Shown: one piece after another, positions 22,270 through 31,300 of the stretch
How the letters are laid out: each line of letters begins with the position of its first letter
Numbering within the stretch: the stretch's first letter is position 1
From: Blakeslea trispora
Lineage: Eukaryota; Mucoromycota; Mucoromycetes; Mucorales; Choanephoraceae
DNA: 64,000 nt
NCBI GenBank assembly: GCA_025331445.1
Contig: JAIWNE010000028.1
Coordinates: 248,001 to 312,000 of the forward strand
Reading direction: 5' to 3'
Made by a program: the position numbers and the translations under genes
The notes under the pieces: model-generated
Database searches by the model: none
What the model saw: the letters and a program-made list of their open reading frames with translations, nothing else
Told to the model about the DNA's origin: nothing

Positions 22270-23790
22270 ATGGAGAACAGCCGAGTCGCTTCGCCCGCCG
22301 ATTACTTTTTGCGCTTCTTGCCCCAAGAGCACTTTCTTGATGTGATCAACACCAGTGCAAGAAGCGCTTATCCAGATTGGGCGGAGCTAAACTGGAACGA
22401 ATTCTTGCTTTGGATCACGATGTGTCTTATTATGACAATGTTCTCCAACGCTGATTTGGAATTGTTTTGGGGAAAGAGTCAAAGTCCTTTGGGTGTTAGC
22501 TTTACTTTTGCTGATTTCATGACCATTGAGAGATTCAAAAGTTTGATCTCTATGTTTACGTTTGAAACTTTTAATATTGCAAAGTAAGTCAAATGATTTG
22601 TGTAATTGCAAAAGTACTTTATATGATTGTTATAACCAAAAAAAAAAAAAAAAAGGATTCGTTGTATCAGCTTCGTGGATTTATCGCTGCATACAACGAC
22701 AATTTAGTCCAAGCAAGGGTACCAGAAGAATGCTTGTGCGCAGATGAAAGCATGAACCAGTGGCTCGGTAAAGACATGCCCAACGTGGTAAAGATCCCAA
22801 GAAAGCCCCACTCAAATCGGTCAAAAGTACAAAACCTTGGACGATTGTGAGATTTTCTGTATTCTTAGATTGGATCCCGTTGGCGACAAGACCGTCAGAC
22901 GATTCGAGTCACAAGGTACTCTGAAAGCAATAGCGACGGTCTTGCGCCTTACCCGAGCCTTGGTTCTATTCCGGTAGAACCATAGTTGGTGATTCTTTCT
23001 TTGGTTCAGCAGCTATGGCAAGAAGATTACTTAATGAAGGCTTGTATTCTATAATTCAGGTCAAGAAGAGAGCATACTGGCCTCGTGGGATGCCCCGGGA
23101 TGATTTGGTTGCTGCTCTTGGTGATGATTTTGGTGCCAAGGTCAGCAAAAGGGCTAGACAAGGTGATATCTTTGTAGACGCCTACAAAGATATCAAGCCT
23201 AGGGCCTTGGTCGCCAGCTGTGATCTCACCCAAGGATGGCAGCCAAATCACACAAAGAATGAAAGACGGGCAAGTAAAGTCTTGCAACAGACCAGTCGTG
23301 TTTGATGAATGCTCAGCAAACAAAGGTACATAAAAAAAAAGTGGATTGTTTGATGATAAAATTCAAATAGGGGCCGTTGACAATGCAAACAACCGGAGAG
23401 ATTACATGGCCTCTTTCCGTGATACGATGAAGAGTGACCGGCCGATGGATTTCTTCCTTGGTGTTGCTGAGGTAAATGCCTTTTCGGAGAAAGGGAATGA
23501 AGCATGGTGAGTTTCGGTAGAGACTCTGTGTGTCTGTGCTGTCACATTTGACACGGGTTGAAGAGGGTCCTTCTGGAAGCCACAGTCAGTCCGTTGTAAC
23601 TCGGTCAATGGTTCCAGGGGGTCAAAACGTACCTCATCAACCTGTGTCGATTGGTGAGGAGAAACGCAGGCTCTGCAAGAAGTGCAAGTGTCAGACTTCC
23701 TTCCGTTGTAAATGCGATGAAAATTTGTCTTTGTGCTTTGTCTGCTGTGTCGTTCATATCAAAGAAAAAATGGTTGAACGGTATCAGTAA
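22270..23790 (+). pseudogene. piggyBac transposase (DDE_Tnp_1_7 type), decayed
   Basis: Coding blocks in order across frames: 22270-22583 (YFLRFLPQEHFLDVI, then WNEFLLWITMCLIM), about 22650-22810 with the first catalytic region CADESMNQWLGK, and about 22811-22950 with ILRLDPVGDKTVRRF. Then come 22944-23305 with the second catalytic region TIVGDSFFGSAAMARR, about 23250-23480 with VVFDECSANK and AVDNANNRRDYM, and 23530-23790 with a cysteine-rich end (LCKKCKCQ, CKCDENLSLCFVCC). That end is like the piggyBac C-terminal zinc domain. At least three frame changes (near 22810, 22950 and 23230) are not explained by introns, and a 16-A run sits at the first junction. Introns near 22584 and 23326 are possible. 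The protein would cut and paste at TTAA if intact. Confidence 0.82.
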
Positions 23791-24099
23791 AATCCTTGAA
23801 TGAATATCTTTCATTTGTGATATTTTGACGCATTTTTGGTAACTTTATGCTTAGCTTGTAGGCTGATGAAAATGAAGTCGTTTTTGGCTTCTTGAATTTA
23901 CGTCCTACCAGCGAAATTAGATGGTTAAAGTTGGTAGAACAAAACATCTCGCGCAAAGCTGAAAATCGTACACAATGCAATTGATATATGAAGGTTTTGA
24001 TCTACAAAGTCTTGGACTTGTAACTTTATTATGATACGAGTTATGCTTTTTCAAAATGAAGCCGAAAGTGGCTTTTTCGGAGTTACTTCCACCCATTAA

Positions 24100-25290
24100 G
24101 CTTGCTCTTGACCATTGACCAAAAACTGCTCAATAGGAGAGTAGGCAGGAAGGTATACACCCCCGACTTTCAATGTACTTTCAAATATCCTTGTGTTTGT
24201 GAATTGGAAGTTCAGTCAGCACCAAATAAGGAAATGTAAATAAAGGTAGAAAATGAACATGAGTGTTTATATGTTTTGTAATGAGAATATGTGATGATAA
24301 TAATTCGGATGGATTCGCTGTTAACAATAAAAATTCATCAGGTTGTTTTTTTTGCGTGTCTTGTAATACAGGAGCATTATCTATCACACTATCATGGCCC
24401 TTAGACTTAAGGTGACAATCCATGACATCCATGCCAACTAGCAACAAAATTAAAGTAGTGATCAGTTACAGTACCACCTTTAGTCTTCTTATGAGATGAT
24501 GAAGAGCCATCATCAGTTTTTTTTTTTCTTGCTTGCAGCTTGAAATTTTGGACGTCTAATTCTGACATTTACTACACCATATGGGCTTATGGCTCCAAGT
24601 ATTGTAGTTGTTTCTGCCCCTTGTCTCTTTCACCTTTTTTTTGGACCAAGCCATAGAACACTTCATATTGATGTGAAACGCGGCTTCGTCAATGAACACA
24701 CAGTTGCTCATAAAGTTCCGTGTCAGTCTGCAAATGATTCTTCACCCAATTGCGCTCTTCAATTTTTTTCTGGGCTATTTCTCTCACACTGCCCTTTTGA
24801 GAGTGGATGTTACATTTCTTAGTAACGAAATCATAAAGAGATCACTTTTTTTTTTTATTTGAAGGTTGGTAAATTGGCTCGTTAAACCTTTCATCATGTC
24901 ATCTAGAACTGATGAAGGATTTTCTGAGATCCATGATGATCTTCTGTCAATACAAAAGGTCTACCAGCTTTCCTGCCACTTCCAGATGCCCTGGTCTCTA
25001 TCTCTTCGTCTCCTGCTTTCTCTGCCTTCTTTTTCCAACTTTGTGCTGTGCTTTGTGGAATCTGAAGCTCTTTAGCCGCAGCACGACATGTTTTTTCTTG
25101 AGAGAAAAAAGAAGTAGTTCTTAACATCAGACTTATAGAGTCTGTAAGCCCTATTGGTTTCGCCTTCACTTTCAGGCACAGCTGGTTCAAGTGGTTTTGA
25201 GTCCAAATGGTCGGTAATATCTTTGACTAAATACTCATCCTCATCGACCTCCATCTCAAAGACGTGCACTTGCTCGTTGTTTTCGCCTTA
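24100..25290 (-). pseudogene. Tc1/mariner-IS630 type transposase relic
   Basis: On the minus strand, an acidic N-terminus (about 25080-25285) leads into a helix-turn-helix block (AAAKELQIPQSTAQSWKKKA). It is followed by CVFIDEAAFHIN and AWSKK near 24640-24700, TILGAISPYGVVNV near 24580, GHDSVIDNAP near 24380, and YLPAYSP plus IEQF near 24130. These are the ordered DDE motifs of the Tc1/mariner-IS630 group. Stops and frame changes separate the blocks, including a one-base excess just after IEQF. In the shifted frame WSMVKSKLN runs straight into the piggyBac TTAA at 24096-24099. The element is therefore older than the piggyBac copy. Its own terminal repeats were not found. Confidence 0.8.
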
Positions 25291-26485
25291 GAGGCAAAAA
25301 ACGTGATTATTATAAATTCAAAAAAAAAGAGAGTGAATTTTTTTTTAGTGATCAACGTTTTTTTTCTTTTTTGTGAGTGAGTAATTTCCGGAAATAGGGA
25401 GAAACTAAAACGAATATGTCTTAGTCCTGTTTATGGCTGTCAGCAGTTGATAAACAAAACTGGGTAAAAATGACAATAGATGCTTATTTGTCTATACACG
25501 CTGTATTCTCAAGTAAGGCTAATCTATAGTCATTTTTTTATATCTTACAAGTAGATTGAATCATAGAATAAAGAAAAATGAGAATAAAAAAAAAACAGAA
25601 AATCATAAAAAAAATCAATTTATTTTTGTTTGTAGAAATGCTATGCAACACAAGCTGAGATTGAAAATAGTTGCCTAATTTGAAAGATAAGGAAGATGAG
25701 GTGAACCAATGTTGTTGTGAGATAAGGATAGATTTTATTTCATGCTACCAGGTACAAACAGTGTGGCATCATGCTACTGGCATAATTGTTGTGCCATATA
25801 GAGTAATACAGCAGAATGACGTAGCATTGTCTCTAATTAAGCTCATACCCGATTTGTTCAAATGTAACATGTGATGACTACGAATCATAAAAAAAAATTA
25901 TTTTTTTTTCTTAATATTTTTTTGCTTGGGTGAGAATGACCTCTAAACCAGGCCCATAATCGGAAAAATTCGGACTCGTTTGTTTCTGCAAGTCAAACAA
26001 AGAAAGAAATTAAAAAAAAAAAAAGATAATCCCACTTTCTTTTAGAAAATAAACAATAAACGCTTATTTCATATTTTTATTTTTTTTTGTCTTTTTTTTT
26101 ATAGAGTCCATCCATGAACAATGACAAGAAAAGAAAGGGAGTAATAATAAAAAAAAAATTTTTTTTTTTCTTTGTTTATAATTAAATCAATCTTATCAAT
26201 AGGGCAAATGAGAAGGGAGTAAATTCTCTTGTTTGTAACAATGTCTTATCTTTAATTATGCAGACAGCTGATTGGCTGGCCTGTCAAATTATAGTTGTAA
26301 ACTCTTCCTTTATAATACTGATCCTGATAAGACGAAAAGTGGGATGTTGATTGGCTGATTCGGAATCTGTTGATTTTCTATAAATATAGGTGATTTCTTT
26401 TTTATTTTTTTTAAAAAAAATCTTTTTTCTTTTTTCTTATTGAGTTACTATATATTTAAATAAATTCATATTTTTCAAACATTTA
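25291..26485. other. Gene-free AT-rich interval
   Basis: About 1.2 kb of poly-A/poly-T-rich sequence without a supported exon. The last 220 bp before the kinase gene carries promoter-like elements that are listed separately. Confidence 0.55.
26271..26396 (+). promoter_or_regulatory. Promoter of the intronless kinase gene: two inverted CCAAT boxes and TATA
   Basis: ATTGGCT occurs at 26271-26277 and 26350-26356 (inverted CCAAT). TATAAATA follows at 26389-26396, 90 bp before the ATG at 26486. The arrangement is that of a standard RNA polymerase II promoter. Confidence 0.45.
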
Positions 26486-27625
26486 ATGCAAACAATTCAG
26501 AGATGTCAAACTAAGGCTAATAAACTGCCACTTCATATCAATACGGACTCACTTGGCATAGGATTCTATGACCTTAAGATGTCACCCTTACCCTCACCTT
26601 CCACCTCTACCTCAAGCACTGAATCACAAAGACAACCCATCTCTCGTAACAAATGTCAACTCACTCGACCTCAACAACCACAATCACCTACCAAAGTCAC
26701 ACCCAAATCATGGGAAACCATGAGAAGCCCTGCTGCTTCCTTCTTGGCTGGTTTTGCCTTTTCACCTGTTCAATCAAAATCAATTGAACAAGAACAGGAA
26801 GGCGATGAAATTGATGACTATGTGATTGATAAAATCATTGGTTATGGTGGATTCTCAACAGTCCGCAAAGGTTTCCGTATCTCAGATGGAAACAAGGTCG
26901 CTATCAAGATTGTCAAGAAACAAGACAACAACGATATCCAGCTGGAAAGTGAGTTGTCTATCTGGAAACAACTGGCACATGACCATATTGTCCAACTCGA
27001 AAAGGTGCTCGAGACAGACAATGCTACCTTTCTCATTTGCGATTATTGTCCGGGTGGAAGCCTGTTGAAACTGTTGGAAAAGAAACATGTCTTGTCCGAA
27101 TCAGAGGCACGTCATCTGTTTGTTCAACTGGCTGATGCACTTCATTATCTACATGATGACATGAAGATTTGCCACAAAGATCTAAAGCTTGAAAATGTCC
27201 TGTTGGGTGACAACGATCTTGTCAAACTGTGCGACTTTGGTTTGGCCATCTGCCAGCAACCACTGAAGATCAACCCGGTCACTCAGTTACCTCTGTCACC
27301 TGATCCAAATGAAGAAGAAGAGAGTGCGGGTGGCTCATTGGCTTATGCTGCACCTGAACAAATCAAGTCAAGAAAGGCCATTGGTTGTCCCTCAACTGAT
27401 ATCTGGTCTTTGGGTATTATTCTGTATGCCCTTGTGACAGGTCGATTGCCTTTTTCTGATGACTATGATTTACGCTTACAACAAAAGATTCTTGCTGGCC
27501 AATATGATATGCCTCATCATCTCTCACCCGAACTACAGCTTCTCTTACAAAACTGTCTTCACCCTGACCCTCAAGCACGTTTCACCATTCAACAAGTGCT
27601 AGAGTCTAGCTGGTGTCGTTTATAA
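26486..27625 (+). CDS. Ser/Thr protein kinase (CAMK-like), intronless
   Basis: 379 aa. A Ser/Pro/Gln-rich N-terminus of about 105 residues precedes the kinase domain. Domain motifs are IIGYGGFSTVRKG (glycine loop), VAIKIVKK (Lys in beta3), HKDLKLENVLL (catalytic loop with Lys in place of the usual Arg of HRD), LCDFGLAI (DFG), and SLAYAAPEQI in place of the usual GTxxYxAPE. An insertion of about 25 residues rich in Pro and Glu sits in the activation segment. The domain fits the CAMK/SNF1-like group; the exact orthologue is not clear. The HKD variant is found in some active kinases and keeps the catalytic Asp. Confidence 0.9.
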   Translation: MQTIQRCQTKANKLPLHINTDSLGIGFYDLKMSPLPSPSTSTSSTESQRQPISRNKCQLTRPQQPQSPTKVTPKSWETMRSPAASFLAGFAFSPVQSKSIEQEQEGDEIDDYVIDKIIGYGGFSTVRKGFRISDGNKVAIKIVKKQDNNDIQLESELSIWKQLAHDHIVQLEKVLETDNATFLICDYCPGGSLLKLLEKKHVLSESEARHLFVQLADALHYLHDDMKICHKDLKLENVLLGDNDLVKLCDFGLAICQQPLKINPVTQLPLSPDPNEEEESAGGSLAYAAPEQIKSRKAIGCPSTDIWSLGIILYALVTGRLPFSDDYDLRLQQKILAGQYDMPHHLSPELQLLLQNCLHPDPQARFTIQQVLESSWCRL

Positions 27626-27778
27626 TCTCAATCATTCATTTCATGTACATAACTAATCGCATCCCTTAAAAAAATAAATACCCTCTTCTTCTTTAATTAT
27701 CCTAATAAAAACATCCTATTTCTAAGCATCATTGACTAAATGATCATATCCATCTATATCGTTCTGTTAACATCTCTC

Positions 27779-28569
27779 CTATAATAAAAGATCAGGGGAG
27801 AAACACTTACATGCACAAATACCCTCCATATAACAAGCCAAAACAATACCAGCTCCTATCTGAGAGACTAGATGATCAAATCGACTAAAGAAAGCAAGCA
27901 CATAGAATATCTGCCAATGATGCAAATGAAGTGATATTCTAGAGCGATAAGTGATCAACTGATTGGTTTCTTCGGGTTGAACAGATCTGTATCGCCAATG
28001 GTACCATTGTCTTTGACACCAATTCGAATTCACCTCCTTGGACAAGAGAAAAGAGGCCATCAAGAGACTGAAGGGTATCAACAGGCTCAAGAGATAGTAA
28101 GTCAGAAATGGACCTGGTAACAGATAGGCCAGATAGATATGATAGGCAGCAAACAACAGGATCACACCAACAGCCAGAATAAACAGAATCCACATCTTTT
28201 TAGGCCATTGTCGAATAGAAGGTAAGGATGTCTTTGCAAACGGTAGTTCTGCAATCAGTGCATAACCAAATAAAGAAGGGTAAAAGGCAACCATAGTAAC
28301 CCAGCTTGAGAGGACATTAACATCATTCTGTTGAATGGATTGGTAAACATTTACCTTAGAGTGTGTGTATAGTTACCAAATGTGAACAATAAAATACCAT
28401 ACGATAATCCATCCAACAGATCACTCCAGTGTCTAGCCACTGATTTCGGGTTCATTTCCCAATTAAAACGATGTGCTACATAACGATAGATGGGGTATGG
28501 GATTAAATAGAACACTGAAAAGAAGACACAAAATGTCTCTAAATCAAACGCATACAAGTCTGTGTCCAT
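27779..28569 (-). CDS. Multi-pass membrane protein with LHHW motif, unknown family, 2 exons
   Basis: Exons on the minus strand: 28355-28569 and 27779-28304, giving 246 aa. At least five hydrophobic segments are visible, for example FCVFFSVFYLIPYPIYRYV, ILFILAVGVILLFAAYHIYL and YYLLSLLIPFSLLMASFLL. Near the C-terminus the sequence HLHHWQIFYVLAFFSRFDH ends in a last membrane segment, IGAGIVLACYMEGICAC. The conserved-looking HHW and FSRF pair suggests a defined family, but I do not recognise it and assign no function. It shares a 112-bp spacer with the divergent Gemin6 gene. Confidence 0.7.
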
Positions 28570-28641
28570 TCAATAATAAAAAAAAAAGAAAAAAAGAGAA
28601 AGAAAAAAAGGGCTTTGTTTTTTTTTCTTTTTTTTTTTTCT

Positions 28642-28677
<36 letters not shown>

Positions 28678-28681
28678 ACCG
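28570..28681. promoter_or_regulatory. Very short divergent spacer with 31-T tract
   Basis: Only 112 bp separate the ATG codons of two divergent genes. The spacer is almost entirely homopurine/homopyrimidine: A/G-rich at the left, then T runs including 31 consecutive T at 28644-28674. A nucleosome-free bidirectional promoter is a reasonable inference, as poly(dA:dT) excludes nucleosomes. Confidence 0.5.
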
Positions 28682-29251
28682 ATGTATGGTTATGAGTCAA
28701 ATGATATTGTTGATTTATTAGGGTCAAAGGCAACAGTGGTATTAAATAACATGACAACATTAGAAGGTTATCTGTATACCATAGATCCCATCAGTCATCA
28801 TGTTGTACTCTTTCAACCTGATCAACACAATGTGGTCATTGTATTTCAACACGATATTCAACAACTCACACGTAACTTTCTCTTTATTTTTATTATTATT
28901 TTCATTTGTTTTTTTTTGACCAAGACATTACAGTGAATGCCAAAGACAGATTAGACACCATTGATCAACATATACCACAGGCACCTAGTCTATCCAGTAT
29001 GGATATTGAAGATAGACGTCAAAAACTGATTGCAGTCTTGACACAGGTAAACCCCTTTTCTTCTTTCATGATGTCTTTTGATTGATCCATTGATTGGATA
29101 GCATCGTGTGCCTATTGAATATCACGATCATGACCCTGTGATCCATGTCCTAGGATGTGCACGTGTTGAATCGCCCTATGTGGCTACAAGTGTTGTATGT
29201 GATAATGCATTGATTCGACAACGCGTGCGTAATATGATACTAGAACTCTAG
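28682..29251 (+). CDS. GEMIN6: Gemin6-like SMN-complex protein, 3 exons
   Basis: Exons 28682-28871, 28934-29046 and 29102-29251, giving 150 aa. The N-terminal half is an Sm-like fold: VDLLGSKATVVLNNMTTLEG, then VVLFQPDQHNVVIVF. The C-terminal half fits the Gemin6-specific domain: RRQKLIAVLTQHRVPIEY, VIHVLGCARVESPYVA, IRQRVRNMI. Human Gemin6 is 167 aa with the same two-part layout and forms an Sm-like dimer with Gemin7 that helps the SMN complex load Sm rings on snRNAs. Lsm12 is the nearest alternative; the VLGxARVExPY pattern favours Gemin6. Confidence 0.8.
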
Positions 29252-29272
29252 GGTTTATTAAAAAAAAAATCT

Positions 29273-29715
29273 TTATTTTACATCCAAAGCATGTTGATGT
29301 AACATCACCAACACATGAGCAGCTGTATTTTCATCATCCAATGGCGGCACAACCGTAAGATGACTGTTGTAGGGTGATGTTGTGCGTTTGGCTGAGAGAG
29401 GGTATCTTGAGATGGAAGTGGATGTTTGACGTCTAGGATAGGTTGGTTTGATATGCTTGGTTGGATAGTAACGATGGTATGGTTTTTTTTTCTTGTTGGT
29501 TTTCTGTTTCCTTAGTAACAGATTGGATTCCAATGTATAAAGATCATATTGCTCGTAACCATGTTCTCTTTTGAAATTGGCAAATGCTAATCGTGCTTTT
29601 AAACGATACATGATCTAAATTTTTTATTTTATTTTTATTGATTTGACAGATCAATCAAAATGTATGAATTTTCTTATACCTCTGAAATAGTAGTAGTAGT
29701 AGTAGTAGTTGACAT
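29273..29715 (-). CDS. Small basic protein of unknown function, 2 exons
   Basis: Exons on the minus strand: 29680-29715 and 29273-29614, giving 125 aa. Exon 1 encodes a run of seven Thr from a TAG/AGT microsatellite, followed by ISE. Exon 2 begins IMYRLKARLAFANFKREHG, a Lys/Arg-spaced amphipathic helix, and ends with the acidic PLDDENTAAHVLVMLHQHAL. The RLKxRLxFAxFK pattern weakly recalls the short GTB motif of Whi5/Nrm1 cell-cycle repressors, but this is only a suggestion. It converges with Gemin6, 21 bp between stop codons. Confidence 0.6.
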
Positions 29716-30113
29716 GGTAATTGAATGAAAAATGAAAAAAAAAGCAAAAAAACTATTGTTTTATATATGAATTTCTAGTTTGCCTTAATTTGGACTATGA
29801 CGCGTGAATAGGGGAATGACAATTCCTATAAGAACCATCATTTTTCTCCTACATCGCATGACCCCCCAAAAAAAAGACCGATAAAGGATCCGTCTACTAT
29901 AAATAATCCCCCTTTTTTTTCTTTCTTTCTTTCTTTCTTGGATGATGTCAACACTTGAATCTCTTTTTTTTTTTTTTTTTTTGAAAATATCATGTGATCT
30001 GTTATTCTGTTGGATGACTAAACAAGAGAGGACTTTTAAATTGATTAGATAAGATTTTAGTCATTGATTTCTAGTATAAAGTGTTGTTCTTTATGATTAC
30101 TTTTTTTTTTTGA
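29716..30113. other. Divergent spacer with CT microsatellite
   Basis: Promoter-type interval between divergent genes. It carries a TTTC repeat (about 29920-29939), an 18-T run near 29966-29983, and TAGTATAAAG about 40 bp before the downstream ATG. No coding exon seen. Confidence 0.4.
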
Positions 30114-31293
30114 ATGTTATTTTACTTTTATCTGGTTGCTATTGCTATCCTAATTTATCACTACCTTCAACTCAAATCAGATTTATCCATGACAACACAA
30201 CGTATTCCAATCACTGTGATTACTGGGTTTTTAGGTGCTGGAAAGACAACATTATTAAACCGTATCTTGGATGAAAACAAACAGAAAAGAAACCTTCGTT
30301 TGGCCGTGATTGAAAATGAATTTGCTGCTGCCTTTGGTATTGAAAATGAAATTCTGCATGAACATCATAGTGAAGATGTACAACACCTTTATGAATTTGG
30401 CATGTAAGTAACATGTATCTATTATCTCTCTTTTTTCTTACTCTCTCTCTTTTAAAAAAAGGGGTTGTGTCTGTTGCTCTTCAAGTGGTGAATTGATCAA
30501 TGCATTAGTCGAGATTGCTATGCGTAATCTAGAGGTAGCCAAACACAACAGGATCCAACACGTCATTCTAGAGACAACAGGCCTGGCTGATCCAACACCT
30601 ATCCTTCAACTCATCACACAAGGTGCAGACAGAAAAGGCACAGATGATATTGTTCAAAACTATTATCTGAATGGAATTGTGACCATGTTGGATGTAAAGC
30701 ATTTCTATCAGCAATACCAAAACGCCTCTTCTTTTTTTAAAAACGAATTATTAGCACAGATCATGACAACAGACAGCATCATCTTGAACAAGATCGATCT
30801 GGTCAACCAAACAACCCTCCATCAGATCCATCAATTGATTCATCAGCATAATCCTACAGCACGCGTATTTAAAACTTCATTTGCTCAAGAAGTGTCCTTA
30901 GAGGAGGCCATCTTTGATTTGCGATCCGAACAACAGTCTCATCCTGTTGAACCGATGGCTCTGGAAGAAGCCGCTAAATCACATGATCCTCATATCGAAC
31001 AGACCATGGTATTAGCACCGGGCTATGTGGATCTGGAAGCCACGAAACAGTTTATTCAACAAGTCACACGTCAAGGACATATCTATCGAGTGAAAGGTGT
31101 GTTGGCCTTAACTTCAAATCCCGACATCAAATTTGTCATTCAAGGGGTGGGTCAAGATCAACTGACAGTGACAGAACATGGTGCATGGTCACCTGAAGAA
31201 GTCAAAGAGAGTCGAGTGACTTTCATTGGTCGAGATGTCATGCAACAATGCCAATCACTTGAAACACAATTCAGACAAACATTATTAGAATAA
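30114..31293 (+). CDS. COG0523 (CobW/ZNG1-type) metal-chaperone GTPase, 2 exons
   Basis: Exons 30114-30403 and 30462-31293, giving 373 aa from the first ATG or 348 aa from an ATG at 30189. G1 is [12 protein letters not shown], the metal-binding GCVCC motif spans the splice junction, ETTGLADP forms the switch region, and NKID gives nucleotide specificity. The C-terminal CobW_C domain includes [14 protein letters not shown]0523 proteins deliver zinc or other metals to client enzymes; the ZNG1 type activates methionine aminopeptidase. The 25 residues before the second Met ([20 protein letters not shown]) form a hydrophobic segment, so the longer form would be membrane-anchored or targeted. A ferric reductase gene follows tail to tail, 7 bp away. 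Confidence 0.9.
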
Positions 31294-31300
31294 ATTCTCT

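Larger units (their letters stand above)
21536..24099. mobile_element. piggyBac-type DNA transposon with TTAA duplication
   Basis: TTAA occurs at 21536-21539 and 24096-24099. Inside each, matching inverted ends are visible: left TTAATGAGTGGACGTAA, right (reverse complement) TTAATGGGTGGAAGTAA, followed on both sides by an AGCCACTTTCGGCTTCATTTT-like block (positions 21574-21594 and about 24051-24072). TTAA target duplication is the hallmark of piggyBac. The left end also folds: a GAAGCCGAAA block at about 21556 is complementary to TTTCGGCTTC at about 21582. The body holds an accessory frame and a transposase broken by frameshifts, so the copy looks non-autonomous. Length is about 2.56 kb. Confidence 0.88.

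Noticed and set aside
22584..22655. An ordinary intron explaining the first frame change in the piggyBac transposase
   Set aside because: The GTAAGT donor leaves phase 2, but the only AG before the conserved block leaves the wrong phase; a frameshift at the 16-A run is at least as likely, so the intron was not asserted.
27777..27811. A possible intron near the end of the membrane protein gene that would create a split stop codon T|GA
   Set aside because: The intron would be only 32 nt, well below the 44-nt minimum seen elsewhere here, and the unspliced frame ends normally at 27779.
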